Below are positions 9,073 to 18,263 of a stretch of 64,000 nt of DNA, piece by piece. Position 1 is the first letter of the stretch, and each line of letters begins with the position of its first letter. The stretch lies in contig NZ_JARKMY010000010.1 in the NCBI RefSeq assembly GCF_029360725.1, positions 824,431-888,430 of the forward strand, in the 5' to 3' direction. The notes under the pieces are model-generated. The model was given only the letters and a program-made list of their open reading frames with translations, made no database searches and was not told where the DNA came from. This DNA comes from Chryseolinea sp. H1M3-3. GTDB taxonomy: Bacteria; Bacteroidota; Bacteroidia; Cytophagales; Cyclobacteriaceae. The translations under genes were made by a program, and so were the position numbers.

Positions 9073-10112
9073 TTTTCCAAAATCGTTCTCCTGCCATTTT
9101 CGCCCATGGTTTTCCTGAGTTCGGGATCCTCAATAAGTCTTCTTATTGCATTTTCCCATTCATCAGGTGTACTGCAAAGAAATCCATTGACACCCTGATT
9201 AATGATTCTTGAATTAACCCCTACCGGTGAAGCTACCGCCGGATTGCCCAGCGACATATATTGAAGTGCCTTGAAGCCACATTTTCCTTTTGCCCATTGG
9301 TCATCGGGTAATGGCATGATCCCAATATCGATTTGCATCAGATCCTGAATCTCTGTTTCACTGTTCCAGGTGACAAATTTAAAAGACGGAACGGCCTTGA
9401 GTGAGGGTGCCTGATCTGCGATAACCACAAATTCGGCTTCCGGATAATCCAGCAAAATTCGCTGTAGAACAACTTCGATTTCCTTCAGATATTTCAACGT
9501 TGAATGGGATCCCGTCCAGCCTATCCGTATCGTATCGGGCGCTCGGTTAATTGTTTTATATAATGCCGGGTTATGAAGATTTACGGTGTCAATGGTAGTT
9601 GGATTATACACTACATTCTTATTGTATAAGGCTGCATAGTTGCATAAATATTCATTGCCGCAACTAACCTTATGAGCCCACCGGGAGATTGACGCCACTT
9701 TACTGCGCCACTTGGCAAGTCCTAAGATCCATGGTTCATGGAGACGGTCAGTAAGCCATATGGCGTCGTCAAAATCGTAGATAATTTTTCTCCTGAAAAC
9801 TTTTGCCAACAGCCATTCAAAAACCGGCGGGCCTAATGGAGTAACTTCACGATGAATAAAAACAAAATCATACATCGGTGATTTAACAAGAACTATCATC
9901 CTTTTGGCAAACCCGGCAACAATGGTTTTTACTTTTGTAAGCGGCCTACCAGACTTGAAAAAAACCTTCCAGTTCGAAGAATCCAAAAAACTTTGCGTCG
10001 TATAGGCATATCCGTGGTCGTTCAGGATGTCGAAATATTGCTCAAACCGGAATCGCTGAGAGGGCGATTCATGTAAGGGATAAGGAACAAGGAACAATAT
10101 TCGTCTGGACAT
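9024..10112 (-). CDS. Glycosyltransferase family 4-like protein
   Basis: A 362-residue GT-B-fold transferase. The N-terminal half has the start RILFLVPYPLHESPSQRFRF and the acidic segment KIIYDFDDAIWL. The C-terminal nucleotide-sugar domain runs from IRIGWTGSHSTLKYL (about residue 197) to the region KCGFKALQYMSLGNPAVASP (about residues 281-300), which stands where the EX7E motif of GT4 enzymes normally lies. It is the only gene of the polysaccharide locus on the minus strand and faces away from the ABC permease. Its stop codon lies inside the 3' end of the upstream plus-strand membrane gene. Donor and acceptor sugars are not predictable. Confidence 0.87.
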   Translation of the reverse strand: MSRRILFLVPYPLHESPSQRFRFEQYFDILNDHGYAYTTQSFLDSSNWKVFFKSGRPLTKVKTIVAGFAKRMIVLVKSPMYDFVFIHREVTPLGPPVFEWLLAKVFRRKIIYDFDDAIWLTDRLHEPWILGLAKWRSKVASISRWAHKVSCGNEYLCNYAALYNKNVVYNPTTIDTVNLHNPALYKTINRAPDTIRIGWTGSHSTLKYLKEIEVVLQRILLDYPEAEFVVIADQAPSLKAVPSFKFVTWNSETEIQDLMQIDIGIMPLPDDQWAKGKCGFKALQYMSLGNPAVASPVGVNSRIINQGVNGFLCSTPDEWENAIRRLIEDPELRKTMGENGRRTILENYSVLSNTGNFLSLFE

Positions 10113-10177
10113 AAAGTAATTTACATGAATAATTTACTTTTTAACTGATTTCATAACTCTCGGCTACTGCAGGCAAA

Positions 10178-11083
10178 TTGGCGTGGTCATCAATTCCTGA
10201 TACCTTAGCAATAAACAACCAAAAAGATAATTTCTTGATTTCAAATCTTACACAAGCGCAAGAGCAGCAAGAATTCGTTGTCGATGCTGACAAGCGAAGG
10301 CTATTCGATTTTCAGGAGATATGGCATTACAAAGAGCTTTTTTATTTCTTCACCTGGAGAGATATAAAAATCAAGTATAAACAAACAGCGCTGGGATTCT
10401 TATGGGCAATTTTACAACCCCTGCTCATGATGGTCATCTTTACCTTCTTCTTTGGCCGGGCACTGAATGTGCCATCTCAAAATCTACCGTATCCTGTTTT
10501 TGTTTTTTCAGGATTGTTGCTGTGGAATACCTTCTCCACAGGTCTAACCAACTCGGCTAACAGCATGATCAACAATGCTCAGATTATTAAGAAGATTTAC
10601 TTTCCACGACTCGTTATTCCCGTATCTTCTATTCTGGTAGCAGTGTTTGACTTTATGATGGCATTCGTTCTATTTATTCCCATCCTAATTTTTTATCAGC
10701 AGCCTGTTGCCTTTTCGGCACTGTGGAGCTGGCCACTGGCCATATTGGTTACGCTTACCGCAACCCTTGGGCCAGGCACACTGTTAGCAGCATTAAACGT
10801 AAAGTATAGAGACTTTCGTTATGTGATACCTTTTTTGGTGCAAGTGCTGTTTTTCCTAACACCCGTGATCTACCCGGTGTCCATGTTAAAATATCCGGTC
10901 CTGCAATATGTTATTGTTTTATCTCCTATGTATGCAGCCATAGAACTTTTCCGATATCCGTTAACGGGAGCTGAGCTAAATTCAACGTTTATACTTTTGA
11001 GTCTCGCATCCAGTGTAATCATCCTTTTTGCGGGACTTCTATATTTCAAAAGGACTGAAGATTTTTTTGCTGACTTCGCTTAA
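10178..11083 (+). CDS. ABC-2 polysaccharide export permease, Wzm-like
   Basis: This is the membrane subunit of an ABC exporter that moves lipid-linked polysaccharide across the inner membrane. The segment WHYKELFYFFTWRDIKIKYKQ (ending near residue 67) and the following TALGFLWAILQPL are characteristic of the Wzm/TagG family, and about six spans follow over 301 residues. A conserved loop, AALNVKYRDFRYVIPF, precedes the last spans. The start is placed at a TTG at 10178; the first 40 residues are poorly conserved and the real start could be further in. The ATP-binding partner begins 5 bp after its stop, so the two are co-transcribed and very likely co-translated. Confidence 0.92.
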   Translation: MAWSSIPDTLAINNQKDNFLISNLTQAQEQQEFVVDADKRRLFDFQEIWHYKELFYFFTWRDIKIKYKQTALGFLWAILQPLLMMVIFTFFFGRALNVPSQNLPYPVFVFSGLLLWNTFSTGLTNSANSMINNAQIIKKIYFPRLVIPVSSILVAVFDFMMAFVLFIPILIFYQQPVAFSALWSWPLAILVTLTATLGPGTLLAALNVKYRDFRYVIPFLVQVLFFLTPVIYPVSMLKYPVLQYVIVLSPMYAAIELFRYPLTGAELNSTFILLSLASSVIILFAGLLYFKRTEDFFADFA

Positions 11084-11088
11084 TCGAT

Positions 11089-12270
11089 TTGAAGGTGAAA
11101 CCAATTTTAGAAGTACATCATTTAGCAAAGAAATATAAGATAAAACATCTTAGTGGTGGATACCTGAGCTTACGCGAGCGAATGCTAACTGCATTCAAGC
11201 CTGGCAACGGTAAGGCTGAAGATTTTTGGGCAGTCAATGATGTATCGTTTGAAGTGCAGGCGGGGGAATCCATTGCTATTATTGGGCATAACGGCGCTGG
11301 GAAATCTACGCTGCTTAAAATACTTTCCAAGATTACGCCACCGACTAAAGGCAAAATAATTACCCGCGGAAGAATGGCCAGCCTCCTTGAAGTTGGAACC
11401 GGTTTTCATCCTGAATTGACCGGGCGTGAGAACATATTTTTTAATGGTTCTTTGTTGGGTATGAAACGGAAAGAGATCGAAGCAAAATTTGATGAGATAA
11501 TTGATTTCGCCGGTGTAGAAAAATTTCTAGATACGCCTCTGAAACATTATTCCAGTGGAATGCAACTGCGTCTGGCCTTTTCGGTAGCAGCATTTTTAGA
11601 ACCTGAAATATTGGTGATTGATGAAGTACTGGCAGTAGGTGATGCTGAGTTTCAAAAAAAATGTCTCGGGAAAATGGAGGACGTGAGCAAAAGCGGAAGA
11701 ACAATTCTTTTCGTAAGCCATGACCTTGCTGCTGTTGAAAAACTTTGCCCGAAAACCATCTTACTTAAAGATGGAAAAATCCACATGGCTGATGACACTG
11801 GCAAAGTGATTAATCACTACCTGCACACCAAACTGAAAGCTTCTGTATCCAGAGAATTAACGACAGGATTAAGATTGATTGAATTTCATTTGGGGTCGGA
11901 CAGAATTGTGTCAAACGCAACCATACCTTTCGACATTGTTTTAGAGCACGATGGCGACAGACCGGTGATAAACGAATTTTGCATTATTATTTACACGTTG
12001 CGGGGATTCAGAGTCGCCATTCTTGATTTGAGGAACTATGCTAATCAATTTGAATATATCGAAAATCGCGTTCGCATAACTGGTTCCATCGTTAAACTTA
12101 ATCTCGTAGAAGGTGAATACACTGCCAGCCTTCATTATGGAATAAATTTCACAGTAGGCGAAGCTTCCGATCTTGCGTCCATTAGTGTGTCCGACGACTG
12201 TAATACCTCTGTAAGAAAATATCAGCCCCAATACCGAGGTGTCATGGAATTGGATTTTAAAGTGAATTAA
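11089..12270 (+). CDS. ABC polysaccharide export ATPase with C-terminal glycan-recognition-type domain, Wzt-like
   Basis: The ATPase energises export through the adjacent permease. Walker A is GHNGAGKST (residues 66-74), the signature is SSGMQ (155-159), Walker B is ILVIDE (174-179), and the H-loop is FVSHD. After residue 245 there is an extra beta-rich domain of about 150 residues. In ABC-dependent O-antigen systems a domain in this position binds the modified non-reducing end of the finished chain. That suggests selection of a capped glycan here too, with the FkbM methyltransferases as possible capping enzymes (inference). The start is TTG at 11089, in a typical position for the ILEVHHLAKKYK N-terminus. 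Confidence 0.92.
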   Translation: MKVKPILEVHHLAKKYKIKHLSGGYLSLRERMLTAFKPGNGKAEDFWAVNDVSFEVQAGESIAIIGHNGAGKSTLLKILSKITPPTKGKIITRGRMASLLEVGTGFHPELTGRENIFFNGSLLGMKRKEIEAKFDEIIDFAGVEKFLDTPLKHYSSGMQLRLAFSVAAFLEPEILVIDEVLAVGDAEFQKKCLGKMEDVSKSGRTILFVSHDLAAVEKLCPKTILLKDGKIHMADDTGKVINHYLHTKLKASVSRELTTGLRLIEFHLGSDRIVSNATIPFDIVLEHDGDRPVINEFCIIIYTLRGFRVAILDLRNYANQFEYIENRVRITGSIVKLNLVEGEYTASLHYGINFTVGEASDLASISVSDDCNTSVRKYQPQYRGVMELDFKVN

Positions 12271-12330
12271 AATTTTTAGCACCCTCCTCAACAGTAATGA
12301 AGTCTAATCCCAATATATATTAGAATCCAG

Positions 12331-13272
12331 ATGGTTAAACAGGTCACAAAACAAATATTGGGTCTCTTCGGGCTTGAAGTCCGGAAAAGTAATACACCAA
12401 GATTTAATACGCTTGGCTTTTATGGAATTCCCTATGAGGAATGGGAACAGCGGCAAAAGAAATATTATCTTAAGCTTTTCGATATAACGGTAAATGATGC
12501 AACCTCCCCCCTGATTGCCGGATATGATATGGCCAAACGCATAATAGTGAACGGAGGGGGCAAGTTTACATATGATGCTAACGGAGCACTGCTTCTATCT
12601 ATTCAGGGTGTACGGTTCTATGTCAATTTCACAGACGAATTATTTGTAATTCATGAAGTGTTTGTGTCCGGGGACTATAATTTCAAAACACGCGATGAAG
12701 TGGTTGTCATCGATATTGGATTAAATATTGGCGCCACTGCATTATTCTTTTCGAGACAAAAAAATGTTCGCAGGGTATATGCGTATGAATTATTTGAACC
12801 TACTTACCTCGAAGCTCAACGCAATCTTGCGCTGAACGATGCCAGGAAAATCACAAGCTTAAACGTAGGCTTAGGAAAAGAAAACAAGCAACTGCAATTA
12901 CCTTACTCCATTACCAGTAAGGCAAGGATGGGGTTGAATGGATTACCTGCCACAGAAAAATTTCCGGATGCTAAGTTGGTAAACGTTTCGTTGATCGATG
13001 TCGCAGAAGAAGTCATTAGAATAAACAAGCTTGAGCCCGGCGTGAAAAAAATTTGTAAGATGGATTGCGAAGGGGCAGAGTTTGAAATTCTTGAACAACT
13101 GTTTAAAAAAGATGTCATTGACTTGATTGACTTTTACATTATTGAATGGCACAATAATGATACTTCAGATATAGAAAATCAATTTTTAAGAAAAGGGTTT
13201 GATCTTACCAAATCAACATTTGAAGATGGTCAAACGGGGTTAATCCACGCGCATAAAAGTAAATCCTCATAA
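12331..13272 (+). CDS. FkbM-family methyltransferase
   Basis: A 313-residue SAM-dependent methyltransferase. The SAM-binding motif I is VIDIGLNIG (126-134), followed by a Rossmann pattern, and a later segment KICKMDCEGAEFEILEQLF (near residue 250) matches the FkbM family motif IKIDxEGxE. FkbM-type enzymes in glycan loci usually O-methylate sugars. The N-terminal 120 residues are an extension without clear family match and may determine acceptor binding. It lies 60 bp after the wzt-like gene and 9 bp before the GT61 gene. A role in capping or decorating the exported chain is inferred from that position. Confidence 0.88.
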   Translation: MVKQVTKQILGLFGLEVRKSNTPRFNTLGFYGIPYEEWEQRQKKYYLKLFDITVNDATSPLIAGYDMAKRIIVNGGGKFTYDANGALLLSIQGVRFYVNFTDELFVIHEVFVSGDYNFKTRDEVVVIDIGLNIGATALFFSRQKNVRRVYAYELFEPTYLEAQRNLALNDARKITSLNVGLGKENKQLQLPYSITSKARMGLNGLPATEKFPDAKLVNVSLIDVAEEVIRINKLEPGVKKICKMDCEGAEFEILEQLFKKDVIDLIDFYIIEWHNNDTSDIENQFLRKGFDLTKSTFEDGQTGLIHAHKSKSS

Positions 13273-13281
13273 CCACTTTTT

Positions 13282-14286
13282 ATGAGGACACAGTTTGATA
13301 AGAAAAGATTTGTCAGAACGTTGCCATCAAATGTAAGGGAGCAGGATAAGGTGTATTTTGAAAATCTAAGACACTATGATTGTCCTGCTCTAAAGATCTA
13401 TCAGTTTCATTCTGTAAATGTCTTACCAGACAGCACCTTATTTAAAGGAATATTCCCACTGAAGATAAGTTTTCTCTTTTTTCGAAAGAGGATAAAACAT
13501 CATAACATCAAAGGAATTATTTTCATTTTGTTGAATTGGAAGAAAAGGAACCTGCGTGCAGAATGTCCTTATCTTCTCATTCATGATGGCTGGACACAGA
13601 ACTACTATCATTGGATTACCCAGGCACTGCCTCGGCTAATATTAGCCCAACAAGCAAATAACCCTTTTATACTGCTTCTTCCCGAAGATCACCAAACCGA
13701 GTTTCATATTGCTAGTTTGAAATTATTGAATGTTGAATCCTGGCAAACCCTGGAACGCAAAGAACAATACTATACAATTGAGAATCTTTGGTATGCAACA
13801 CGCGACATTCAAATTGGCGACTACAATGATGATCTAATTATTACTCTGCGTGACAAATTGATTGCAACACCAATCACAGGAACGCCCCGGAAATTGTTTA
13901 TTCGCAGGGTATCACAAGATAAAAGACGCATTCTTAACGAAGCCGATGTACTTCAAACTTTTTTGTCTTTTGGGTTTGAGATTGTGGAATTCGAACGACT
14001 ATCATTCACTCAACAATTGGCGCTCCTGCGGGAAACAACCGTATTGGCGGGTGTTCATGGTGCAGGTCTGACGAATATGATATTCATGCCTAGTCGTTCC
14101 GTTGTTTTCGAGCTGACTACAAAAGTGAATGGAGAAAATTATTATTATTATTCATTAAGCAACGCGCTATCGCACAAATATTATTACCAGGCTTGTGACA
14201 CGGATCAGGCAGGGGAAGTGCAAGACGCAAATTTGATGGTTGATATTCACACACTTCAGGACAATATCACTTTAATGCTTACGTGA
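13282..14286 (+). CDS. Glycosyltransferase family 61 (DUF563) protein
   Basis: A 334-residue protein with the GT61 pattern: HDGWTQNYYHW at residues 101-111 followed by ITQALPRL, then a basic segment RKLFIRRVSQDKRRILNE, and near residue 255 GVHGAGLTNMIFMP, the most diagnostic family block. GT61 enzymes transfer pentoses or hexosamines in eukaryotes; bacterial members are found in capsule and LPS loci with unknown substrates. The gene begins 9 bp after the FkbM gene and its TGA overlaps the next ATG by one base (TGATG), which points to translational coupling. Confidence 0.85.
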   Translation: MRTQFDKKRFVRTLPSNVREQDKVYFENLRHYDCPALKIYQFHSVNVLPDSTLFKGIFPLKISFLFFRKRIKHHNIKGIIFILLNWKKRNLRAECPYLLIHDGWTQNYYHWITQALPRLILAQQANNPFILLLPEDHQTEFHIASLKLLNVESWQTLERKEQYYTIENLWYATRDIQIGDYNDDLIITLRDKLIATPITGTPRKLFIRRVSQDKRRILNEADVLQTFLSFGFEIVEFERLSFTQQLALLRETTVLAGVHGAGLTNMIFMPSRSVVFELTTKVNGENYYYYSLSNALSHKYYYQACDTDQAGEVQDANLMVDIHTLQDNITLMLT

Positions 14287-15275
14287 TGAAACAGATTAGT
14301 GGTATATATACGATACGTGATACTCCTCAGCCACACTATTGGGACATTGTGTTTGAGTGGGAGGATGAGCTGTCAAGTACTTTAAATGTACCCCTGATTC
14401 CAGTGGGAAAGCGTTACGATCAAATCTACAAGCCGGGGTTATTCAAGAAAATATTAAACCGTCTAAATGCATACCAACGATGCGATCAATTCTTTTTTAG
14501 TCCAGAAAAATACTATGTCGCCTTTCATATTGGTCCAGCAGGCGTATATTCATTTTACACACGCAACAATGTAATTCCCATTATCATTGATTTTTGGAAA
14601 CATGAAGATCTTCGACGACTGGAATCCGTCTTCGCGATCTGTCCTGTCGTATTTGTCACCAGCCGTGAGGTATATGACTATCTGAAAGAAGCTGGAGTAA
14701 AACTAACGATAGAGCTTCTTTCCTTGTCGTTGCCGGATAAATATTTCAATCAGTCCGATGGACTTTTTCGAGATATCGACATCATACAAATGGGGCGAAG
14801 CAACGCCACGTTAGATGAATTTATGACACAGTATCTAAAAGATTATCCTGCAACGCATTATGTATGCGCAAAGAAAACAGGAAACAATGTCAACATCGTT
14901 TCAAATAAATCCGGGGTGTTGGGTGTTTTTAAAAACAGGGAAGACTTCATTGGTTTACTCAAGCGATCAAAAGTCAGCCTGGTATCAGCTCCAGGTCTTG
15001 ATGAAGACAAAGTCCGTACGGGAGGTTTCGCGCCAGTCACGCCTCGCTTTCTTGAAAGTGCTGCGTGTGGTTGCAAACTAATTGGAATTTATCCTGACAA
15101 TGCTGATTTCAACCATTATGGCATAAAGGAAGTTTGTGTTTCTGTAAAAAATTACGACCAGTTTAAGAATATTTTAACGTCGTACCTGGAAGCCAAAACA
15201 ATTCCTGACCACGGTGCTTTCCTGCAAAAGCATTTAACAAGTAAAAGGGCAAACGAAATGTTAAGTAAACTATAA
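14286..15275 (+). CDS. Glycosyltransferase-like protein (GT-B, family 1/CgeB-like)
   Basis: About 329 residues. No family was recognised from the N-terminus, but the C-terminal part contains TPRFLESAACGCKLIGIYPD (near residue 260), which resembles the sugar-nucleotide binding region of GT-B enzymes of the CgeB/GT1 type, where a glutamate in the FExxACG-like block contacts the ribose. IDIIQMGRSN near residue 155 would begin the second Rossmann-like domain. The ATG at 14286 overlaps the preceding TGA; a GTG one codon upstream is also possible. Because it is embedded in a tight operon of glycan genes, a transferase role is likely, but this is the least certain glycosyltransferase call in the locus. 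Confidence 0.62.
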   Translation: MKQISGIYTIRDTPQPHYWDIVFEWEDELSSTLNVPLIPVGKRYDQIYKPGLFKKILNRLNAYQRCDQFFFSPEKYYVAFHIGPAGVYSFYTRNNVIPIIIDFWKHEDLRRLESVFAICPVVFVTSREVYDYLKEAGVKLTIELLSLSLPDKYFNQSDGLFRDIDIIQMGRSNATLDEFMTQYLKDYPATHYVCAKKTGNNVNIVSNKSGVLGVFKNREDFIGLLKRSKVSLVSAPGLDEDKVRTGGFAPVTPRFLESAACGCKLIGIYPDNADFNHYGIKEVCVSVKNYDQFKNILTSYLEAKTIPDHGAFLQKHLTSKRANEMLSKL

Positions 15276-15280
15276 ACTAA

Positions 15281-16294
15281 ATGACTGAGCAAGTTTCAAT
15301 TGTTGTAACCTCCATTTTTGAACCTAATGCATCACTGCAGGAACTGGCCAGAGGTGCAGCACAAAATGGCTGGGAGTTCCTTATTGTTGGAGATTCAAAA
15401 TCGCCAGCAAATTTTTTTCTTAAGGGCGCGCAATTTTTTAATGTTGAAATGCAACGCAAATTCAATTTTCAACTTGCGGCGTTATGCCCCATTGGACACT
15501 ATACCCGTAAAAACCTTGGATACCTTCTTGCTATTAAGAATGGCTCCGCCATCATTGTTGAAACCGATGACGATAATATTCCTGTCGAAGGTTTTTGGGT
15601 CCCGCGCACCAAGTTTTTAAATTCAATGGAAATAACGGGCCAGGGCTGGTATAATGTCTATTCACTTTATAGCGACAGACCTATTTGGCCCCGCGGCCTA
15701 CCACTCGAGAATATTCTCCAAAATGCAACGGTAGAACTAAGCACAAACGGCAAAGATTATTTTAGCCCAATCCAGCAGGGGCTAGCTGACGGAAACCCGG
15801 ATGTCGATGCTATTTTTCGAATGACACATCTCCTTCCACTGAACTTCAATAAACGTCAACAGCCCATCAGGCTTGCAAAAGGGCTATGGTCTCCCTTTAA
15901 TAGCCAGAACACAACATGGTACAAGGAAGCTTTTCCATTGCTATACCTTCCATCTTATTGTTCATTTCGCATGACTGACATCTGGCGGAGTTTCGTTGCA
16001 CAGCGAATTGCATGGGAATGCAACTGGCAGCTAACTTTTCATGACGCCACCGTATTCCAGGAAAGAAACGAGCACAACTTGTTGCGGGACTTTGAGCAAG
16101 AAGTTCCTGGATACTTATTCAATAACAAAATCAAGCAAATACTTGAAAATGCACCGCTACGGAGTGGTGTTGAGCACATCGCTCATAATCTGCGCGTTTG
16201 CTATAATGCGCTGATAAAGGAAAACATTATTTCGAGCAAGGAGGAAATGGAGTTGCTGGATGCCTGGTTACATGACATTGAAAAATGGAGTTGA
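15281..16294 (+). CDS. STELLO/DUF288-family glycosyltransferase-like protein
   Basis: A 337-residue protein resembling the DUF288 (STELLO) family first known from plants and animals. Matching features are the N-terminal SIVVTSIFEPNASLQEL, the GDSKSP block (37-42), YTRKNLGYLLAIKNGS (about 74-89), and the acidic TDDDN (95-99), which looks like the DxD-type metal and nucleotide-sugar site. Downstream, LPSYCSFRMTDIWRSFVAQR and a C-terminal helical region are also family-like. It is soluble with no signal peptide, unlike the Golgi-anchored plant proteins. Its position (5 bp after and 10 bp before neighbouring genes) places it in the polysaccharide operon. Exact activity is unknown. Confidence 0.8.
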   Translation: MTEQVSIVVTSIFEPNASLQELARGAAQNGWEFLIVGDSKSPANFFLKGAQFFNVEMQRKFNFQLAALCPIGHYTRKNLGYLLAIKNGSAIIVETDDDNIPVEGFWVPRTKFLNSMEITGQGWYNVYSLYSDRPIWPRGLPLENILQNATVELSTNGKDYFSPIQQGLADGNPDVDAIFRMTHLLPLNFNKRQQPIRLAKGLWSPFNSQNTTWYKEAFPLLYLPSYCSFRMTDIWRSFVAQRIAWECNWQLTFHDATVFQERNEHNLLRDFEQEVPGYLFNNKIKQILENAPLRSGVEHIAHNLRVCYNALIKENIISSKEEMELLDAWLHDIEKWS

Positions 16295-16304
16295 TTAAAT
16301 AAAC

Positions 16305-17282
16305 ATGACTGCAGTAGAACAAAAACTTGCGCTGAACCTTAGGAGGTTTTTCAGAATTGGTCTTGGCTTCAAGGATAAGTTTGAAACAACTTCCGACAAC
16401 TGTGACTACTTTGAACAGTCTGCATCTGATCTTATACGCGACGGACTTGCATCGAATGCGCCATTTGCAGTTTCAAGATTTGGTCACAGCGAGCTGCGCG
16501 CACTATTAACTTATCTCCATATTCAAGAAGACACATCCGAGTTTCGCAAATTATTATCCTTTATAAAGGGTGATAAAGTTGAGCCCTGGTGGAATAAAAA
16601 TACCTTGAAGATAATCACACACAATGCCGGATTGTTTCCAAAAGATATTCAAGTGATTGAAAATTTTTGCGAATTAATTCTGAGAGACATGAAAGAGATT
16701 GATGTATTGGGTAGCTGGCTTGGTGGTGAAATGTGGATTAAGGATATGATGCCTGATACTAAATTCATGCGCTTCCATGATTTTTATCATTTTCTCCATC
16801 GTGACCCGTGGACAACGGCACTCAAAGACAAAAAAATTTTAGTGGTTCACCCGTTTTCAAAATCAATACAAAGTCAGTACAAAATAAAAGACAAAATTTT
16901 TTCCGGTGCGCATACCCTTCCCGATTTTGAATTGATCACTTATAAGGCCGTTCAAAGTATTGCCGGAAATAAACCTGAGGGGTTTAACACCTGGTTTGAA
17001 GCACTGGATGCCATGAAAACTGATTTTTCAAAAATAGATTTTGATATTGCCATATTGGGCTGTGGCGCTTATGGAATGCCACTCGCAGCTTCGATTAAAA
17101 GGGATCTAAGGAAAAAGGCTGTACACCTTGGGGGAAACACTCAGATATTGTTCGGAATAAAGGGAAGCCGGTGGGAAAGCGATCCGAATTTCAGTCATAT
17201 ATTTAATTCATATTGGATTAAACCCCTGCCGGAAGAAACGCCTGCCGGACACGTCACAATAGATAGCAACTGCTATTGGTAA
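16305..17282 (+). CDS. GT-D-fold glycosyltransferase-like protein
   Basis: A 325-residue protein with the layout of the GT-D fold (DUF1792-type). Near the N-terminus is FAVSRFGHSELRAL (residues 54-67), where characterised members have a RFGDGE-like block; the glutamate is kept (E63) but the aspartate position is histidine (H61). The C-terminal end has IAILGCGAYGMPLAASIKR and VHLGGNTQILFGIKGSRW, both typical for the fold. Such enzymes add a late sugar to glycan chains or glycopeptides. Spacing of 10 bp on each side places it in the same operon as the STELLO-like and GT2 genes. Whether the HSE variant binds metal is an open question. Confidence 0.75.
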   Translation: MTAVEQKLALNLRRFFRIGLGFKDKFETTSDNCDYFEQSASDLIRDGLASNAPFAVSRFGHSELRALLTYLHIQEDTSEFRKLLSFIKGDKVEPWWNKNTLKIITHNAGLFPKDIQVIENFCELILRDMKEIDVLGSWLGGEMWIKDMMPDTKFMRFHDFYHFLHRDPWTTALKDKKILVVHPFSKSIQSQYKIKDKIFSGAHTLPDFELITYKAVQSIAGNKPEGFNTWFEALDAMKTDFSKIDFDIAILGCGAYGMPLAASIKRDLRKKAVHLGGNTQILFGIKGSRWESDPNFSHIFNSYWIKPLPEETPAGHVTIDSNCYW

Positions 17283-17292
17283 ACTAACATGC

Positions 17293-18198
17293 ATGGAGAG
17301 CCTCGAAGAAAATGCGCCTTTCTTTTCCATTGTCGTACCCACGTATAATAGGGCGGTGCGACTTCTTGAGGCTATTAAAACCATTCTTGCGCAACAATAT
17401 TCATCTTATGAAATAATTGTAGTTGATGATGGTAGCACGGACAACACAAAGCTTGTGATTTCTGAAATGTCCGAGAAAATTCCAAGCATCAGATATTTTT
17501 TTAAAGACAACCAGGAAAGAAGTATTGCGCGCAACTATGGGATTATGCAGGCCAGGGGCAAGTATGTTGGATTTCTGGATTCAGACGACGTTCTGTATCC
17601 CAACCATTTAAAAGTTGCCTATGAATTACTGCAACGTAATAGTTTTCCAGAGGTTGGTCATTTGGGTTACGAGTTCGTGGATGAGCAGGGTGCCCGAATC
17701 CTCGTCAGAAATACTTTCGATAATTCATTTAAGGAAAAATTAATTGACGAAAATATTATTCATGGAAATGCGATCTTCATCCGAAGGGACATTGCAACGG
17801 AAATAAATTTTATTCCCAGTTCATCAGCAATTCTTTCGGAAGATTGGTATGTATGGTTAAGGCTGGCTGCGCGGTATCCATTCTATTTCGACAACACAGT
17901 TACCTCCGCAGTGGTGCAACATGAAGCACGCAGCTTGATGAATATCAACCCAGATAAGTTAATTGCAAGTACTGATACCATTGTTGCGTACCTAAAAAAA
18001 GATCTCCCATTTCTTAGAGCGTATAAGCATAAGATCGCTTATCATTTTGCAAATCACTACACCTTTCTAACGTTAATTCTATCGTTGACAAAAGAAAGGA
18101 GATTCGATACAATTAAATATTTACTAAGAGCAATACGGTATGACCCTACCGTTATTCTTCGAAAAAGGTTTCTGGCATCTGTTAAGCATTTTTTTTAA
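17293..18198 (+). CDS. Family 2 glycosyltransferase
   Basis: A 301-residue GT-A enzyme. The N-terminal FFSIVVPTYNRAVRLLEAI is the canonical GT2 start, IIVVDDGSTDNT (about 49-60) binds the nucleotide, and GFLDSDDVLYP (near residue 94) holds the DxD-like metal site. SEDWYVWLRLA near residue 182 is the catalytic-base region (ED-type). There are no membrane spans, so it works in the cytoplasm on a lipid-linked acceptor. It starts 10 bp after the GT-D gene, and its 3' end is followed by a 65 bp gap before the second FkbM gene. Confidence 0.93.
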   Translation: MESLEENAPFFSIVVPTYNRAVRLLEAIKTILAQQYSSYEIIVVDDGSTDNTKLVISEMSEKIPSIRYFFKDNQERSIARNYGIMQARGKYVGFLDSDDVLYPNHLKVAYELLQRNSFPEVGHLGYEFVDEQGARILVRNTFDNSFKEKLIDENIIHGNAIFIRRDIATEINFIPSSSAILSEDWYVWLRLAARYPFYFDNTVTSAVVQHEARSLMNINPDKLIASTDTIVAYLKKDLPFLRAYKHKIAYHFANHYTFLTLILSLTKERRFDTIKYLLRAIRYDPTVILRKRFLASVKHFF

Positions 18199-18263
18199 CG
18201 AACTACTGCGATCAGTATACATTTGATGAATCAAGTAACGATAATAATTATTGAATTGAAGTT

